DNA from: an uncultured Victivallis sp.
GTDB taxonomy: Bacteria; Verrucomicrobiota; Lentisphaeria; Victivallales; Victivallaceae
Length of the DNA: 64,000 bases
Direction of reading: 5' to 3'
Assembly: GCA_944389895.1 (NCBI GenBank)
Contig: CALXOA010000078.1
Coordinates: 1-64,000, forward strand
The notes under the pieces were generated by a model, which saw only the letters and a list, made by a program, of their open reading frames with translations, ran no database searches and was not told where the DNA came from. A program made the translations under genes and the position numbers. Shown in pieces: positions 27,957 to 36,350 of this stretch (position 1 is its first letter; each line of letters begins with the position of its first letter).

Positions 27957-27985
27957 TTGCAATTATATTCAACGTATAGTATACC
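27957..27985 (+). promoter_or_regulatory. Promoter of the AraC gene at 28041
   Basis: TTGCAA (27957-27962), 17 bases, TATACC (27980-27985). TATACT on the opposite strand at about the same place may serve the isomerase operon, so the two promoters would overlap. Confidence 0.5.
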
Positions 27986-28006
27986 GGAAAAAGATCCGGA
28001 AATCTC

Positions 28007-28039
28007 TTGTTTTTTTATCGACTGGTGATACTTTTTTAA
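28007..28039 (-). promoter_or_regulatory. A-tract double site upstream of the AraC gene (candidate operator)
   Basis: Read on the minus strand: TTAAAAAAGTA (28029-28039) and TAAAAAAACAA (28007-28017), 21-22 bases apart. The same pair, in the opposite orientation, lies before the aldolase gene (28922-28954). Here it lies between the predicted transcript start and the ATG, where binding would block the AraC gene itself. Confidence 0.55.
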
Positions 28040-28040
28040 T

Positions 28041-28910
28041 ATGAAATACCATTTTGAAAAAGTACTCGCTGCACCGGATGAATCGTTCCGGGCGGTGATC
28101 GAGGATGGCCCGGTTATCGATTGCGTGTTTCACGTCCACCCGGAGATTGAATTGACCTGGGTGGAATCGAGTTTCGGTTGTCGCTTCATCGGGGAGTCGA
28201 TAGAGCCTTTTTTCGAAAATGACCTCGTGCTGATCGGCGGCATGGTGCCGCACCACTTCTTCAACCGTGCGGATGACGGTTCCGGACCACAGTGGAGCAG
28301 GTTGCGCGTGATGAAATTCCGCCGGGAGTTCTGCGGTACCGGTTTTCTGGAACTGCCGGAGACCGCGGGGATCCGGGCGCTGCTCGACGAGACTCCCGCC
28401 GGACTGGCATTTCCGCCGGAAACGGCAACCCGGGCGGCGGAATTGATTCGCCGCCTCTTCACACAGAAGGGCTTGGCGCGTCTGCTGACCTTTCTCGAAC
28501 TGCTCGAACTGCTCGCGGCTTCACCACGCCGGAAACTCAATCCCGGTCCCGCGGTCGCGGAGGGACAGGAGCCGGATGCACGGCTCAACCGGATCCTCGG
28601 TTACATTCACCGCCGCCTCGAAAGCGGGCACGAGGTCACGCTCGGGGAAGCCGCCGCAACCGCGTGTCTGACCGCCCCGGCTTTCAGCAGTTACTTCCGG
28701 CGCGCAACCCGGAAACGGTTCATCGATTATGTAACGGAATTTAAATTGAACCGGGCGGCGCTGTTGCTGGTACGCAGCGACCGGGCGGTAGTTGACATTG
28801 CACTGGCATCCGGTTTCGGGAACCTCTCCAATTTCAACCGCCGTTTTCTCGCCAGCAAGGGGATGACTCCACGCGAATACCGCCGCCGCTTTCGGATCCC
28901 AGCACTCTGA
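28041..28910 (+). CDS. AraC-family transcriptional regulator (pentose locus)
   Basis: A 289-residue AraC regulator with an N-terminal cupin (residues ~25-80, CVFHVHPEIELTWVESSFG, then NDLVLIGGMVPHHF) and a C-terminal double helix-turn-helix (residues ~190-287, VTLGEAAATACLTAPAFSSYF and VVDIALASGFGNLSNFNRRF). No ribosome-binding site is obvious before the ATG; instead, an A/T-tract half-site ends one base before it. It sits between the isomerase/kinase operon (divergent) and the aldolase/araA genes (same strand), and the shared double sites suggest it controls both. Confidence 0.9.
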   Translation: MKYHFEKVLAAPDESFRAVIEDGPVIDCVFHVHPEIELTWVESSFGCRFIGESIEPFFENDLVLIGGMVPHHFFNRADDGSGPQWSRLRVMKFRREFCGTGFLELPETAGIRALLDETPAGLAFPPETATRAAELIRRLFTQKGLARLLTFLELLELLAASPRRKLNPGPAVAEGQEPDARLNRILGYIHRRLESGHEVTLGEAAATACLTAPAFSSYFRRATRKRFIDYVTEFKLNRAALLLVRSDRAVVDIALASGFGNLSNFNRRFLASKGMTPREYRRRFRIPAL

Positions 28911-28921
28911 CCGCCCATTTT

Positions 28922-28954
28922 CTTAAAAAAGTACCGGTTCCGCTTAAAAAACAA
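28922..28954 (+). promoter_or_regulatory. A-tract double site upstream of the aldolase gene (candidate AraC operator)
   Basis: CTTAAAAAAGTA (28922-28933) and CTTAAAAAACAA (28943-28954) start exactly 21 bases apart, two helical turns, the spacing of classical AraC half-sites. The flanks GTA and CAA match those of the inverted copy at 28007-28039. I see no convincing -35 here, which fits an activator-dependent promoter. Confidence 0.6.
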
Positions 28955-29036
28955 TGGGACGACTGTTTGAAGACGGAGTATGGTATATGGTCGTAGACAA
29001 GGATTTTCTCTTCATAATCGAAAGGGGGGCTGTCGC

Positions 29037-29909
29037 ATGTCGCTTGTTTCACTTCGGGAATTGTTGGTGGAGGCGCGTCGTGCCCGCTATGCCGTGCCGA
29101 TGTTTGATGTTTCCAATGCCGCGATGATGCGTGCCGCGGTGGAAGTGGCCGAAGAGGAAAACTCCCCGGTCATTCTCGCGGGAATTGAACCGGATCTCGA
29201 AGGTTCCATGATCGAATACTGGAGTTCAGCCGCCCGGCTCGCGGCTTTCCGGGCGAAGGTTCCCGTTGCGGTGATGCTCGATCACGCGGCGACGCCGGAA
29301 CTCTGCCGCCGTGCCGCGGATGCCGGTTTTTCCGGCGTGATGATCGATGCTTCCAGCGAGCCTTTTGAACGCAACGTCGAATTGACGCGGCTCGTTGCAA
29401 CGGAGATGCACCGCCGCGGCGTCAGTGTCGAGGCCGAACTCGGACACGTCGGAGACGGCAGCGCAGGCGCAGGAGAAGCAGTCCTGACCGGTTCGGAAGG
29501 TACGCACAGTGTCTACACCGATCCCGCTTCGGTTGCGGAGTTCGTCGCCCGCTCGCAATGTGATGCGCTGGCGGTTTCGATCGGAACGGCCCACGGCGTC
29601 TATGCAACCGCGCCTCAATTGAAGATCGACCTGCTGGCCGAGATCAATGCGATCTCTCCGGTGCCGCTGGTGCTGCACGGGGGTTCGGGAACGCCCGAGG
29701 AGCAGTTGCGTGCTGCAATTGCCAACGGCATTGCCAAGATCAACATCTGCTCCGAGGTGATGTACGCGTGGCATAAAACGCTGCTGGACGAACTCTCCTC
29801 CGCACCAAATCTCTCATACTGGGATGTAACCGCCTGCATGAAACCGGAGCGGGCAATCCGCGAGGTGATGCGTGCGAAAATCCGGTTGTTCGGCAGCAAC
29901 CGCGCCTGA
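29037..29909 (+). CDS. Class II ketose-bisphosphate aldolase family protein
   Basis: A 290-residue zinc aldolase of the Fba/GatY/KbaY family, cleaving a ketose phosphate to DHAP and an aldehyde. Catalytic Asp and zinc His are in VMLDHAAT (about residue 82), other zinc ligands are in SIGTAHGVY and VLHGGSGTP, and AKINICSEV is the DHAP phosphate loop. The ATG at 29037 follows a GGGGGG-containing ribosome-binding site; the frame is open to 28980. The context with AraA, a PfkB kinase and lyxose isomerase suggests a pentulose or hexulose phosphate substrate, which the sequence alone cannot settle. Confidence 0.88.
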   Translation: MSLVSLRELLVEARRARYAVPMFDVSNAAMMRAAVEVAEEENSPVILAGIEPDLEGSMIEYWSSAARLAAFRAKVPVAVMLDHAATPELCRRAADAGFSGVMIDASSEPFERNVELTRLVATEMHRRGVSVEAELGHVGDGSAGAGEAVLTGSEGTHSVYTDPASVAEFVARSQCDALAVSIGTAHGVYATAPQLKIDLLAEINAISPVPLVLHGGSGTPEEQLRAAIANGIAKINICSEVMYAWHKTLLDELSSAPNLSYWDVTACMKPERAIREVMRAKIRLFGSNRA

Positions 29910-30085
29910 CCGCAGTTGTGATTTTCAATTCCGACGGAACGGGTCGCGGTTTAAGAAATTATGCCTTCCCGGCAACGTCGGCATCAGCACGGACACGAGT
30001 GCGACTCTCCGCCGGCAGTTCCCAGGCCGGCGCTAGATGTCGATCAGGGGATTGTTCAACCGCAAATACGGGAAGGATGTACATC

Positions 30086-31513
30086 ATGGATGGAAATCAT
30101 CTGAAGAAGTATCAGATCTGGTTCATCACCGGCAGCCAGTCCCTGTACGGGGAAGAGACGCTGCGTCGCGTGGAGGAACATTCGCGGCGGATCGTCGACG
30201 CCCTGAACCGTTCCGGAGAAATCGCCCTCGACCTTGTCTGGAAACCCACCGTCAAAACCCAGGCGGAGATCACGGCAACCCTTCAGGCCGCCAACCTGGA
30301 TTCCTCCTGTGCCGGAGTGGTCTGCTGGATGCACACCTTCAGTCCTGCCAAAATGTGGATCAACGGGTTGAAATTACTCCAGAAGCCGATGCTGCATTTG
30401 AACACCCAGGCCAACCGCGATATCCCCTGGGCCGCGATCGACATGGATTTCATGAATCTGAACCAGGCTGCCCACGGCGATCGCGAATTCGGTTACCTCT
30501 GCACACGTCTCGGCCTCCGTCGCAAGGTGGTCAACGGCTATTATGATACTCCCCGGGTACGCGCCGCAATCGATGTCTGGGGGCGCGTCGCCGCCGCCTG
30601 GCTGGATTCACAGACGATGAAGGTCGCCCGCATCGGAGACAATATGCGCGAAGTCGCCGTGACCGAAGGCAACAAGGTTGATGCTCAGATACAGTTCGGT
30701 TACGCAGTCGACGGTTACGGGGTTGGTGATGTGTTGAAATTCATCTCGGCGGTCTCCGATCAACAGGTCGGGGAGCTGGTGGAGGAGTATTTCGATCTTT
30801 ATACGGTGCCTGAACGATCGGAAGCGACGATGAAATCGATTCGCGCCGCCGCCCGTCAGGAGATCGGCATCCGTGACTTTCTGGAAACCGGCGGTTACAC
30901 CGCATTCACCACCACGTTTGAAAATCTGTATGGCTTTGATCAGCTTCCGGGGCTGGCGGCCCAGCGGCTGATGGCCGACGGGTACGGTTTCGGAGCAGAG
31001 GGAGATTGGAAGACCGCCGCGCTGCTCCGTACCATGAAGTTGATGGCTGCAGGCAGGCGCGGTGGAGTCAGTTTCATGGAGGATTATACCTACCACTTCG
31101 AGCCGGGACGGGAACGGGTGCTGGGAGCGCACATGCTTGAGGTCTGCCCCTCCATTGCCTCCGGACGGCCAAGCCTTGAAGTGCATCCGCTGGGGATCGG
31201 CGGCAAGGCGGATCCGGCCCGCCTGGTGTTCTCCACGCCGCCGGGAGAGGCGATCAATGCGACGATGGTGGAGTTCGGTTCGAACTTCCGGCTCGTGGTC
31301 AATGAGCTGGAAATCGTCGCGCCGGATGCGCCGCTCCCGCAACTTCCGGTCGCAAGGACGGTCTGGATTCCGAAGCCGGATCTCGCCGAAGGCGCAAGGC
31401 GGTGGATTGAAGCCGGCGGTGCGCATCACAGCGTGAATGCCCCGGCGTTGACGACGGAATTTATGGAGGATTACGCCCGCATGGCCGGCGTCGAGCTTAT
31501 TTTGATTCGCTGA
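30086..31513 (+). CDS. araA: L-arabinose isomerase
   Basis: A 475-residue enzyme converting L-arabinose to L-ribulose in the cytoplasm. Family features are the N-terminal WFITGSQSLYGEE, LNTQANRDIPW, and the active-site region SFMEDYTYHF...HMLEVCPSIA, which contains the metal-binding Glu and His. Start: GGAAGG lies 9 bases before the ATG at 30086 (MDGNHLKKYQIW), so I prefer it to the ATG at 30077. It follows the aldolase gene by 176 bases on the same strand. No araB or araD is in the window; the kinase and aldolase steps may be done by the neighbouring PfkB and class II aldolase. Confidence 0.96.
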   Translation: MDGNHLKKYQIWFITGSQSLYGEETLRRVEEHSRRIVDALNRSGEIALDLVWKPTVKTQAEITATLQAANLDSSCAGVVCWMHTFSPAKMWINGLKLLQKPMLHLNTQANRDIPWAAIDMDFMNLNQAAHGDREFGYLCTRLGLRRKVVNGYYDTPRVRAAIDVWGRVAAAWLDSQTMKVARIGDNMREVAVTEGNKVDAQIQFGYAVDGYGVGDVLKFISAVSDQQVGELVEEYFDLYTVPERSEATMKSIRAAARQEIGIRDFLETGGYTAFTTTFENLYGFDQLPGLAAQRLMADGYGFGAEGDWKTAALLRTMKLMAAGRRGGVSFMEDYTYHFEPGRERVLGAHMLEVCPSIASGRPSLEVHPLGIGGKADPARLVFSTPPGEAINATMVEFGSNFRLVVNELEIVAPDAPLPQLPVARTVWIPKPDLAEGARRWIEAGGAHHSVNAPALTTEFMEDYARMAGVELILIR

Positions 31514-31607
31514 ATCAAAAATCACCGCGTCCTCTTTCCGGAATCTCCCCTCCCGATCACCCGGCGGGCAACCCGGGATGATCAGGAACTTCGCGGCAGG
31601 AATCCGG

Positions 31608-33176
31608 TCACGCCTCCGGACGGCACAAAAGCAGAGTGACGCTGCGGGCCGGAAGCCGGATCTCCTTCGTCTCCTGCTCCGTCGCCTTCCGGTAATGGAT
31701 GGCGATCGGCTTGTCCACGGCGGTATTGACCTCGGAGACGGAGGGGGCGGTCAGGGTGTAGATGTGCTCCACCGTTCCCCCGGCGAGGTCGAGTGTGACA
31801 TCCCGGTCGGTGTCCGGCAGACGGTTGGTCAACATGACGTAACGCCTTTTGTCTCCTTGAACGGCAACCGCGGAGAGAGAGAGCTTCCCGTCGAACGCGG
31901 TTCCTTCTCCCTGCAACTCATGGCCGATCACCCGTCCGCCGAAGGGAATGAGTTTGTAGAATTTGAAGAGTTCGGCAAGTCCGGTCGCATAAACCTTTCC
32001 GCTGTAGGGATCCGGATAGAACATCCCCCAGGGACCGCTTGAGCACGCATGCATGGTCATGGCGGCTATTTCCGGGCGTGCCAGCATCCGGTTGAACCAC
32101 TCACTGACGGCCAGACATCCCTGCAACGCATGGGTCTTGTACCATGAATTTTCCCAGCGGCCCGGTTCACCGTCGGGCCAGAGACCATGCTCGGAGACAA
32201 AGATCCGGATTTCCGGATTGGGACCGGCGGCAATGTCGTCGCGCAGTACATTCAGGTATTCCTCGATGATGGAAATCGGATATCCGTGATAGTAGGGATG
32301 AAATGCGAAATAGTCGATTGGGTCCGCAAGCTCGGCAAGCAGTGCGCGATGCCACTCTTTCCAGTGTTTCGTCTGTGTCTCATGCCACGGCGCAGTGGCG
32401 GCATGCGGAGCGAATTTCGCATCGGGAACCACCGATCGGATCGCAGCCATGACCTCCCGGCAGGTACGAACATAGGCTTCAGGAGTAAGTTTCTGCGAAC
32501 TCCAGTCGGTTTCGTTTCCAAGTTCCCAGATGGCAACCCGTACCGGTTCCGGCAATCCCCATTCGATCCGCTTCTTTCCCCATTCGGTCGAGGCATCTCC
32601 GGTCATGAACTCCGCGATTTCACGCGCCTGTTTCACGCACTCTTCGTCGCCGACGCTGACCATGATGTCGAACTGCGCCGCAGGATCGACCGCGAGAACG
32701 GCGCGGATGGTTTCAACCGGTCCCGTCACCTGAATCCGTTCCGGCGACCACGAGGCTTGTTTGTGCTTGACCCGGGCGTCCAGCGGCCCGGTGGAGTATT
32801 TCCAGTTGTCCTTCAGAATCCAGAGACGGTTCAACGGCAGGGGGACACCGCGGGCAACCCCGGGGAAGTCCGGCAGAATCTCCGGATATGGTTTGCCGGG
32901 CACTGCAGCGGCCATGCTGATCTTATCCTGGTCGGCGAAATCATAGGAGAGCCCGAACATGCTTCCGTCATACGAACGGAGCTGCCGGTCAGGATACAGC
33001 CGCAATCCGGCCGGAAGCTCCTTCGCGGAATGCCCGATGTTCTCCTCAAGATGGATGTTGTCGTATTCGTGTCCGGCTCCGATTTCCTCTCCGGACCAGA
33101 GCGTCGGCATCAAGCCGAGAAGGAATGTAATCCACCATGCGGCCGTTTTCCGTAGAAAAAATTCAGTTCTTGTCAT
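31608..33176 (-). CDS. Secreted GH51-like alpha-L-arabinofuranosidase candidate
   Basis: A 522-residue exported glycosidase of clan GH-A. A signal peptide ([19 protein letters not shown]) precedes a TIM barrel with acid/base Glu222 in WELGNETDW and nucleophile Glu329 in IFVSEHGLW; the C-terminal ~100 residues ([21 protein letters not shown]...[11 protein letters not shown]) form the beta domain seen in GH51 arabinofuranosidases. The ATG at 33176 overlaps the end of pilin-like gene 3 by 14 bases; AAGGA lies 11 bases upstream. It is the last gene of the LacI-hypothetical-pilin-GH operon. The substrate is inferred from family likeness and the nearby araA. Confidence 0.75.
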   Translation of the reverse strand: MTRTEFFLRKTAAWWITFLLGLMPTLWSGEEIGAGHEYDNIHLEENIGHSAKELPAGLRLYPDRQLRSYDGSMFGLSYDFADQDKISMAAAVPGKPYPEILPDFPGVARGVPLPLNRLWILKDNWKYSTGPLDARVKHKQASWSPERIQVTGPVETIRAVLAVDPAAQFDIMVSVGDEECVKQAREIAEFMTGDASTEWGKKRIEWGLPEPVRVAIWELGNETDWSSQKLTPEAYVRTCREVMAAIRSVVPDAKFAPHAATAPWHETQTKHWKEWHRALLAELADPIDYFAFHPYYHGYPISIIEEYLNVLRDDIAAGPNPEIRIFVSEHGLWPDGEPGRWENSWYKTHALQGCLAVSEWFNRMLARPEIAAMTMHACSSGPWGMFYPDPYSGKVYATGLAELFKFYKLIPFGGRVIGHELQGEGTAFDGKLSLSAVAVQGDKRRYVMLTNRLPDTDRDVTLDLAGGTVEHIYTLTAPSVSEVNTAVDKPIAIHYRKATEQETKEIRLPARSVTLLLCRPEA

Positions 33177-33831
33177 AATACCAGTCATCCTTGTTCTGAG
33201 TCGAATCGGGCCGTTCATTGCGTTTCACGTGGCCGACATGACCGTCTACATAGGCGGTGTTGGCGCCGTTGGCGTGTTTGGCCGCAATGTTGTTGCTCGT
33301 GCCGTTGTACCAGTTCCACAGCGCCCAGTCAGCGGCATCATAGTAGGCGTCGTTGCAGATCGAGTCGATGAGGAAAATCAACCGCGAAGGACGACGTTTG
33401 GCCTGTTTGAACGAAGTGAAGTTGGCCGTCACACCATCCAGCGTATAACCGTACTGAGAGTGGTTCATCGCATAGGATTCATTGTTTTGCTTGAGGGAAC
33501 TCGGGCATCTGGCGATGCCGTAACCGAACCACTCCCACAACGAATCCGAAGTGGGGCGCGGCAGAAAGCCGGTCCCGGCAAGCACCAGCCAGTGCGGAGT
33601 GTTCACCCGGTTGGCCCCATCGTAAATCATGGTCAGTTTATTGCGGGCGAAATTCTCGAAACTCTGCTCATACATGATATGAGCCGTCATGAGCTGCTTG
33701 AGGTTGTTGGTACAGGCTGTGGCTCTTGCCCGCTCACGCGCCTGGTTCAGCGCCGGCAACAGCATGGCTGCGAGAATTGCGATGATCGCAATCACGACCA
33801 GGAGCTCGATGAGTGTGAATTTGCTTTTCAT
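33163..33831 (-). CDS. Type IV pilin-like (pseudopilin) protein 3, H-X9-DG type
   Basis: A 222-residue protein with a short leader (MKSK), prepilin motif [20 protein letters not shown] directly at the N-terminus and a globular domain ending with [12 protein letters not shown]. The residue before Phe is Lys rather than Gly. ATG 33831 has AGGAG 8 bases upstream; a TTG two codons earlier is not needed. It sits between a secreted protein of unknown function and the GH51-like enzyme in one operon, overlapping the latter. Confidence 0.88.
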   Translation of the reverse strand: MKSKFTLIELLVVIAIIAILAAMLLPALNQARERARATACTNNLKQLMTAHIMYEQSFENFARNKLTMIYDGANRVNTPHWLVLAGTGFLPRPTSDSLWEWFGYGIARCPSSLKQNNESYAMNHSQYGYTLDGVTANFTSFKQAKRRPSRLIFLIDSICNDAYYDAADWALWNWYNGTSNNIAAKHANGANTAYVDGHVGHVKRNERPDSTQNKDDWYYDKN

Positions 33832-33849
33832 AAACAAATCTCCTTCTGT

Positions 33850-34737
33850 TTACTTCAACAAAAACGTATCGTTGACGATGGTCAGAGAATTTTCCTTGAG
33901 AGTATGCCGGATCACCCGGCCGCCGCGCCACCCCTCCGGCAGTTTCCAGACCAGCTGAGAAGCATGCGGAGCGATGTGAACGATGGCGAACTCGGTTGCA
34001 TGTTCCGGAACCGGATTGCTGAAGGGAACCGGATTGCCGGCTTTGTCGAGAAACGTAAATTCAAGTACCCGGCTTCCGGGCGACAGCTTGACCCGGGTGG
34101 CGGGAAGAACGGCAATATAGGCGATCTTGCCGGTACCGTAGCTCTGAAGCAGGGTGTTGGCGTGATTCCAGCTCTGCCCCCGATACCCGCGCCAGATACC
34201 ATCTCCGGCAAGATTGAGAGCGCCGAGGGGAAGTTCCCGAACCTCTTCCGACCATTCCCCTTTCTTTCCGACGGTGATGTTCCTGTATCCGGAGCCGTTC
34301 GGATGCAGCGTAAACGTCATGCCCCCGTGGAGTTTGCAGGCGAGCCACGCCCCGCGCGGTACCGGAACGGGAAGAGAGATACCGCCGTTTTCCGTCGGAA
34401 CGGTCAGAAGCGGCTGGTAATTTTCCGTGATTTCCGCGACCGGGACACCATCCTGAACACCGGCTTTCGGAGCATTCCAGACGCCGTCTTTCCGGTGGTT
34501 GCCGGGCAGAAGGCCGGGCGAGCAGTGTGCCGGCTCCCCGAATACGCGAATCGCGACGTTCTGCATTCGGAGGAGATCGGCGCTTTTTCCGGTCTCGGCT
34601 CCGCCGATGGCCAGATCGGAGGTGCCTGCGGCTTCATCGCGCAATTTTGCGCCATCGATCGACTCCCAGGGCACCGGCGCGGCAGACAGCACCGCCCCCA
34701 GCAGAAAAGCTGTCGAAATGGAGATGAGCTTATGCAT
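33850..34737 (-). CDS. Unrecognised secreted protein
   Basis: A 295-residue exported protein. A signal peptide (MHKLISISTAFLLGAVLSA) is followed by a mainly beta-strand protein with many Gly, Pro and aromatic residues; it resembles a carbohydrate-binding or jelly-roll module, but I recognise no family. ATG 34737 has AAAGGAAG upstream and overlaps the end of the LacI gene by 8 bases, so translation is probably coupled. It is the second gene of the LacI-pilin 3-GH51-like operon. Confidence 0.7.
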   Translation of the reverse strand: MHKLISISTAFLLGAVLSAAPVPWESIDGAKLRDEAAGTSDLAIGGAETGKSADLLRMQNVAIRVFGEPAHCSPGLLPGNHRKDGVWNAPKAGVQDGVPVAEITENYQPLLTVPTENGGISLPVPVPRGAWLACKLHGGMTFTLHPNGSGYRNITVGKKGEWSEEVRELPLGALNLAGDGIWRGYRGQSWNHANTLLQSYGTGKIAYIAVLPATRVKLSPGSRVLEFTFLDKAGNPVPFSNPVPEHATEFAIVHIAPHASQLVWKLPEGWRGGRVIRHTLKENSLTIVNDTFLLK

Positions 34738-35758
34738 ATTTCTCTTCCTTTCTGATATCTGAATTTTTTTTCCCGCAGGAAACAACGCTTGAACGCGGAA
34801 TGAGAGAGGTCGGTATTGTCCGGTGCCCGCCGGGATCGGGATGGCCGGCGATTCTCGCGAGCAGGCGTTCAAAGACAATTCGGGCCAGCATCCTGCGGTC
34901 GAGGGAAATCGAACTGAGCTGCACCATTCCGATCCGGCTGAGCAGCGTGTTGTCGATTGCGATCATCGAGAGATCCCGCGGGACGCGGATTCCCCGGTCG
35001 GCAAATCCCTGCAGCACGAGCATCGCATCATAGTCGGAAGCGACGATGATTGCGTCAAGCTCCTTCCGGGCCGCCGCCACTTCATGCCCGCAACTGATCA
35101 CCGCATCTTCTCCTCCCGCCGTGGGAGAGAGGTAACGAAACTCGCGAAACGGAACCGCGTATTTCCGGCAGCATGCCCGGTAGGCGTCATACTTGCTCTG
35201 CTGGATCGGGTCGTGAACGAAAGCAAGGCGCCGATGTCCGTGCTCGAGCAGGAGGCGGAACGCCTCATCCATGCCCGGCAGATAATCGAAGCCGACGCTG
35301 TTGTAACCGTTGTCGACATCATCGATCTGAATCAACGGATACTCCGGTGGAATCTTCGCCTGCTCGATCATCCGGCGGGAAACTCCCCCGATGAAAATGA
35401 TGCCGTCGACAGGCGTGGAGTAGAGCTGGAAGATGTTTTCGAATGTCCGCGAATCGGTCCAGTCGGACTGCATCAGGATCGTCTGCAACCCGGCTTGATC
35501 CGCCGCCCTCTGGAGTTCCCAGGTGAGATCCGCGAAATAGGGCGAGCGGATATCCTGAATCACAATTCCCACCATCCCGCTCTTCCCGGAAACCAGACTG
35601 CGCGCGGAACGGTTCGGTCGATAGTTCAATTTCGCCGCAGCAAGATAAATCCGTTCCCGCGTCAATGGCGCCGCCTTTGAAAGGTTGCCGTTCAACACGG
35701 CGGAAACCGCCTGATAGGAAACTCCCGCGAGCTTCGCAACATCCTTGATTGTCGCCAT
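34730..35758 (-). CDS. LacI/GalR-family transcriptional regulator (arabinan/GH5 locus)
   Basis: A 342-residue LacI-family repressor: helix-turn-helix at residues 1-25 (MATIKDVAKLAGVSYQAVSAVL), hinge YRPNRSARSLVSGKSGMVG, then the effector domain with GYNSVGFDYLPGMDEA and IAIDNTLLSRIG. It heads the operon ending in the GH51-like enzyme and is divergent from the pilin 4-GH5-GH5 operon. A perfect 14-bp palindrome in its own promoter region and a related site before the divergent promoter suggest it represses both arms. Confidence 0.92.
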   Translation of the reverse strand: MATIKDVAKLAGVSYQAVSAVLNGNLSKAAPLTRERIYLAAAKLNYRPNRSARSLVSGKSGMVGIVIQDIRSPYFADLTWELQRAADQAGLQTILMQSDWTDSRTFENIFQLYSTPVDGIIFIGGVSRRMIEQAKIPPEYPLIQIDDVDNGYNSVGFDYLPGMDEAFRLLLEHGHRRLAFVHDPIQQSKYDAYRACCRKYAVPFREFRYLSPTAGGEDAVISCGHEVAAARKELDAIIVASDYDAMLVLQGFADRGIRVPRDLSMIAIDNTLLSRIGMVQLSSISLDRRMLARIVFERLLARIAGHPDPGGHRTIPTSLIPRSSVVSCGKKNSDIRKEEKYA

Positions 35759-35782
35759 GATCTGCCGTAACTGTTTTATCTG

Positions 35783-35837
35783 GTAGAACGTTCTACTAAC
35801 TTCCTATAATTATGATCTATTTTTCCGTAAAAAGCAA
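35783..35837 (-). promoter_or_regulatory. Promoter and palindromic operator of the LacI operon
   Basis: On the minus strand: TTGCTT (35832-35837), 17 bases, CATAAT (35809-35814). The perfect palindrome GTAGAACGTTCTAC (35783-35796) begins 12 bases after the -10, covering the likely transcript start, where a LacI-type repressor would block transcription. The central CG is typical for LacI-family operators. Confidence 0.7.
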
Positions 35838-36057
35838 GTCTTTTTTTGAAAAAAAACACTTTTTGCCGGTCGTTCCCGTTTTCCGCGTGAAAAAATCGAA
35901 TCCTGCAGAAACTGGAGGAGGATCCGGTAATTCAAAACCCGCCCCCCCACCACCGGTGATTTTGTTTCTTTCCACAAGATTGTATTCGGCATCTCTTTCC
36001 TTCACGAATCCGTTCCGCAACGGAAAACGCCGTGAATCCGCATTTCTGACGGGGGAA

Positions 36058-36066
36058 AGAACGTTC
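36058..36066. promoter_or_regulatory. Second LacI-type operator candidate
   Basis: AGAACGTTC repeats the core of the 35783-35796 palindrome. It lies 54 bases before the -35 of the pilin 4 promoter; the two centres are 273 bases apart. The rest of 35838-36057 shows no gene. Confidence 0.4.
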
Positions 36067-36120
36067 AGAAAAAAAGAACACTTTTTTTCAGGAGAGTTAT
36101 GATTCTTTCCGTCGTGACAC

Positions 36121-36149
36121 TTGACAACCGTGTTTCATCTCGGTATAAT
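36121..36149 (+). promoter_or_regulatory. Perfect consensus sigma-70 promoter of the pilin 4/GH5 operon
   Basis: TTGACA (36121-36126), exactly 17 bases, TATAAT (36144-36149). This is the only fully consensus promoter I found in the window. Confidence 0.85.
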
Positions 36150-36156
36150 ATTTCCG

Positions 36157-36350
36157 GCTGACGGAGTTTTTTTTGCGGGCTGTTGACCTGAGCCGTTCAA
36201 AAAAATCATTTTTTTTACGATGGCTCCTTGCAGATGATCCTCTTCTGCATCATAATTTGATACATCATCAAGATCGGAAAGATTTCGCAGAAAAGCCTGT
36301 GATGATCGGGCGGAAACAACATCCGGCAAAGAAAGGAGCGCAAAAAAAAC
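36157..36350 (+). other. Long 5' leader of the pilin 4/GH5 operon
   Basis: About 195 untranslated bases separate the promoter from the ATG at 36351. It contains a TGCAGA/TCTGCA hairpin (36231-36251) and overlapping ATGAT/ATCAT repeats that could form alternative stems. I recognise no known riboswitch class and no small ORF. Confidence 0.4.

Noticed and set aside
36157-36350. Known riboswitch in the pilin 4/GH5 leader
   Set aside because: No conserved core of any class I know could be recognised; only generic hairpins.
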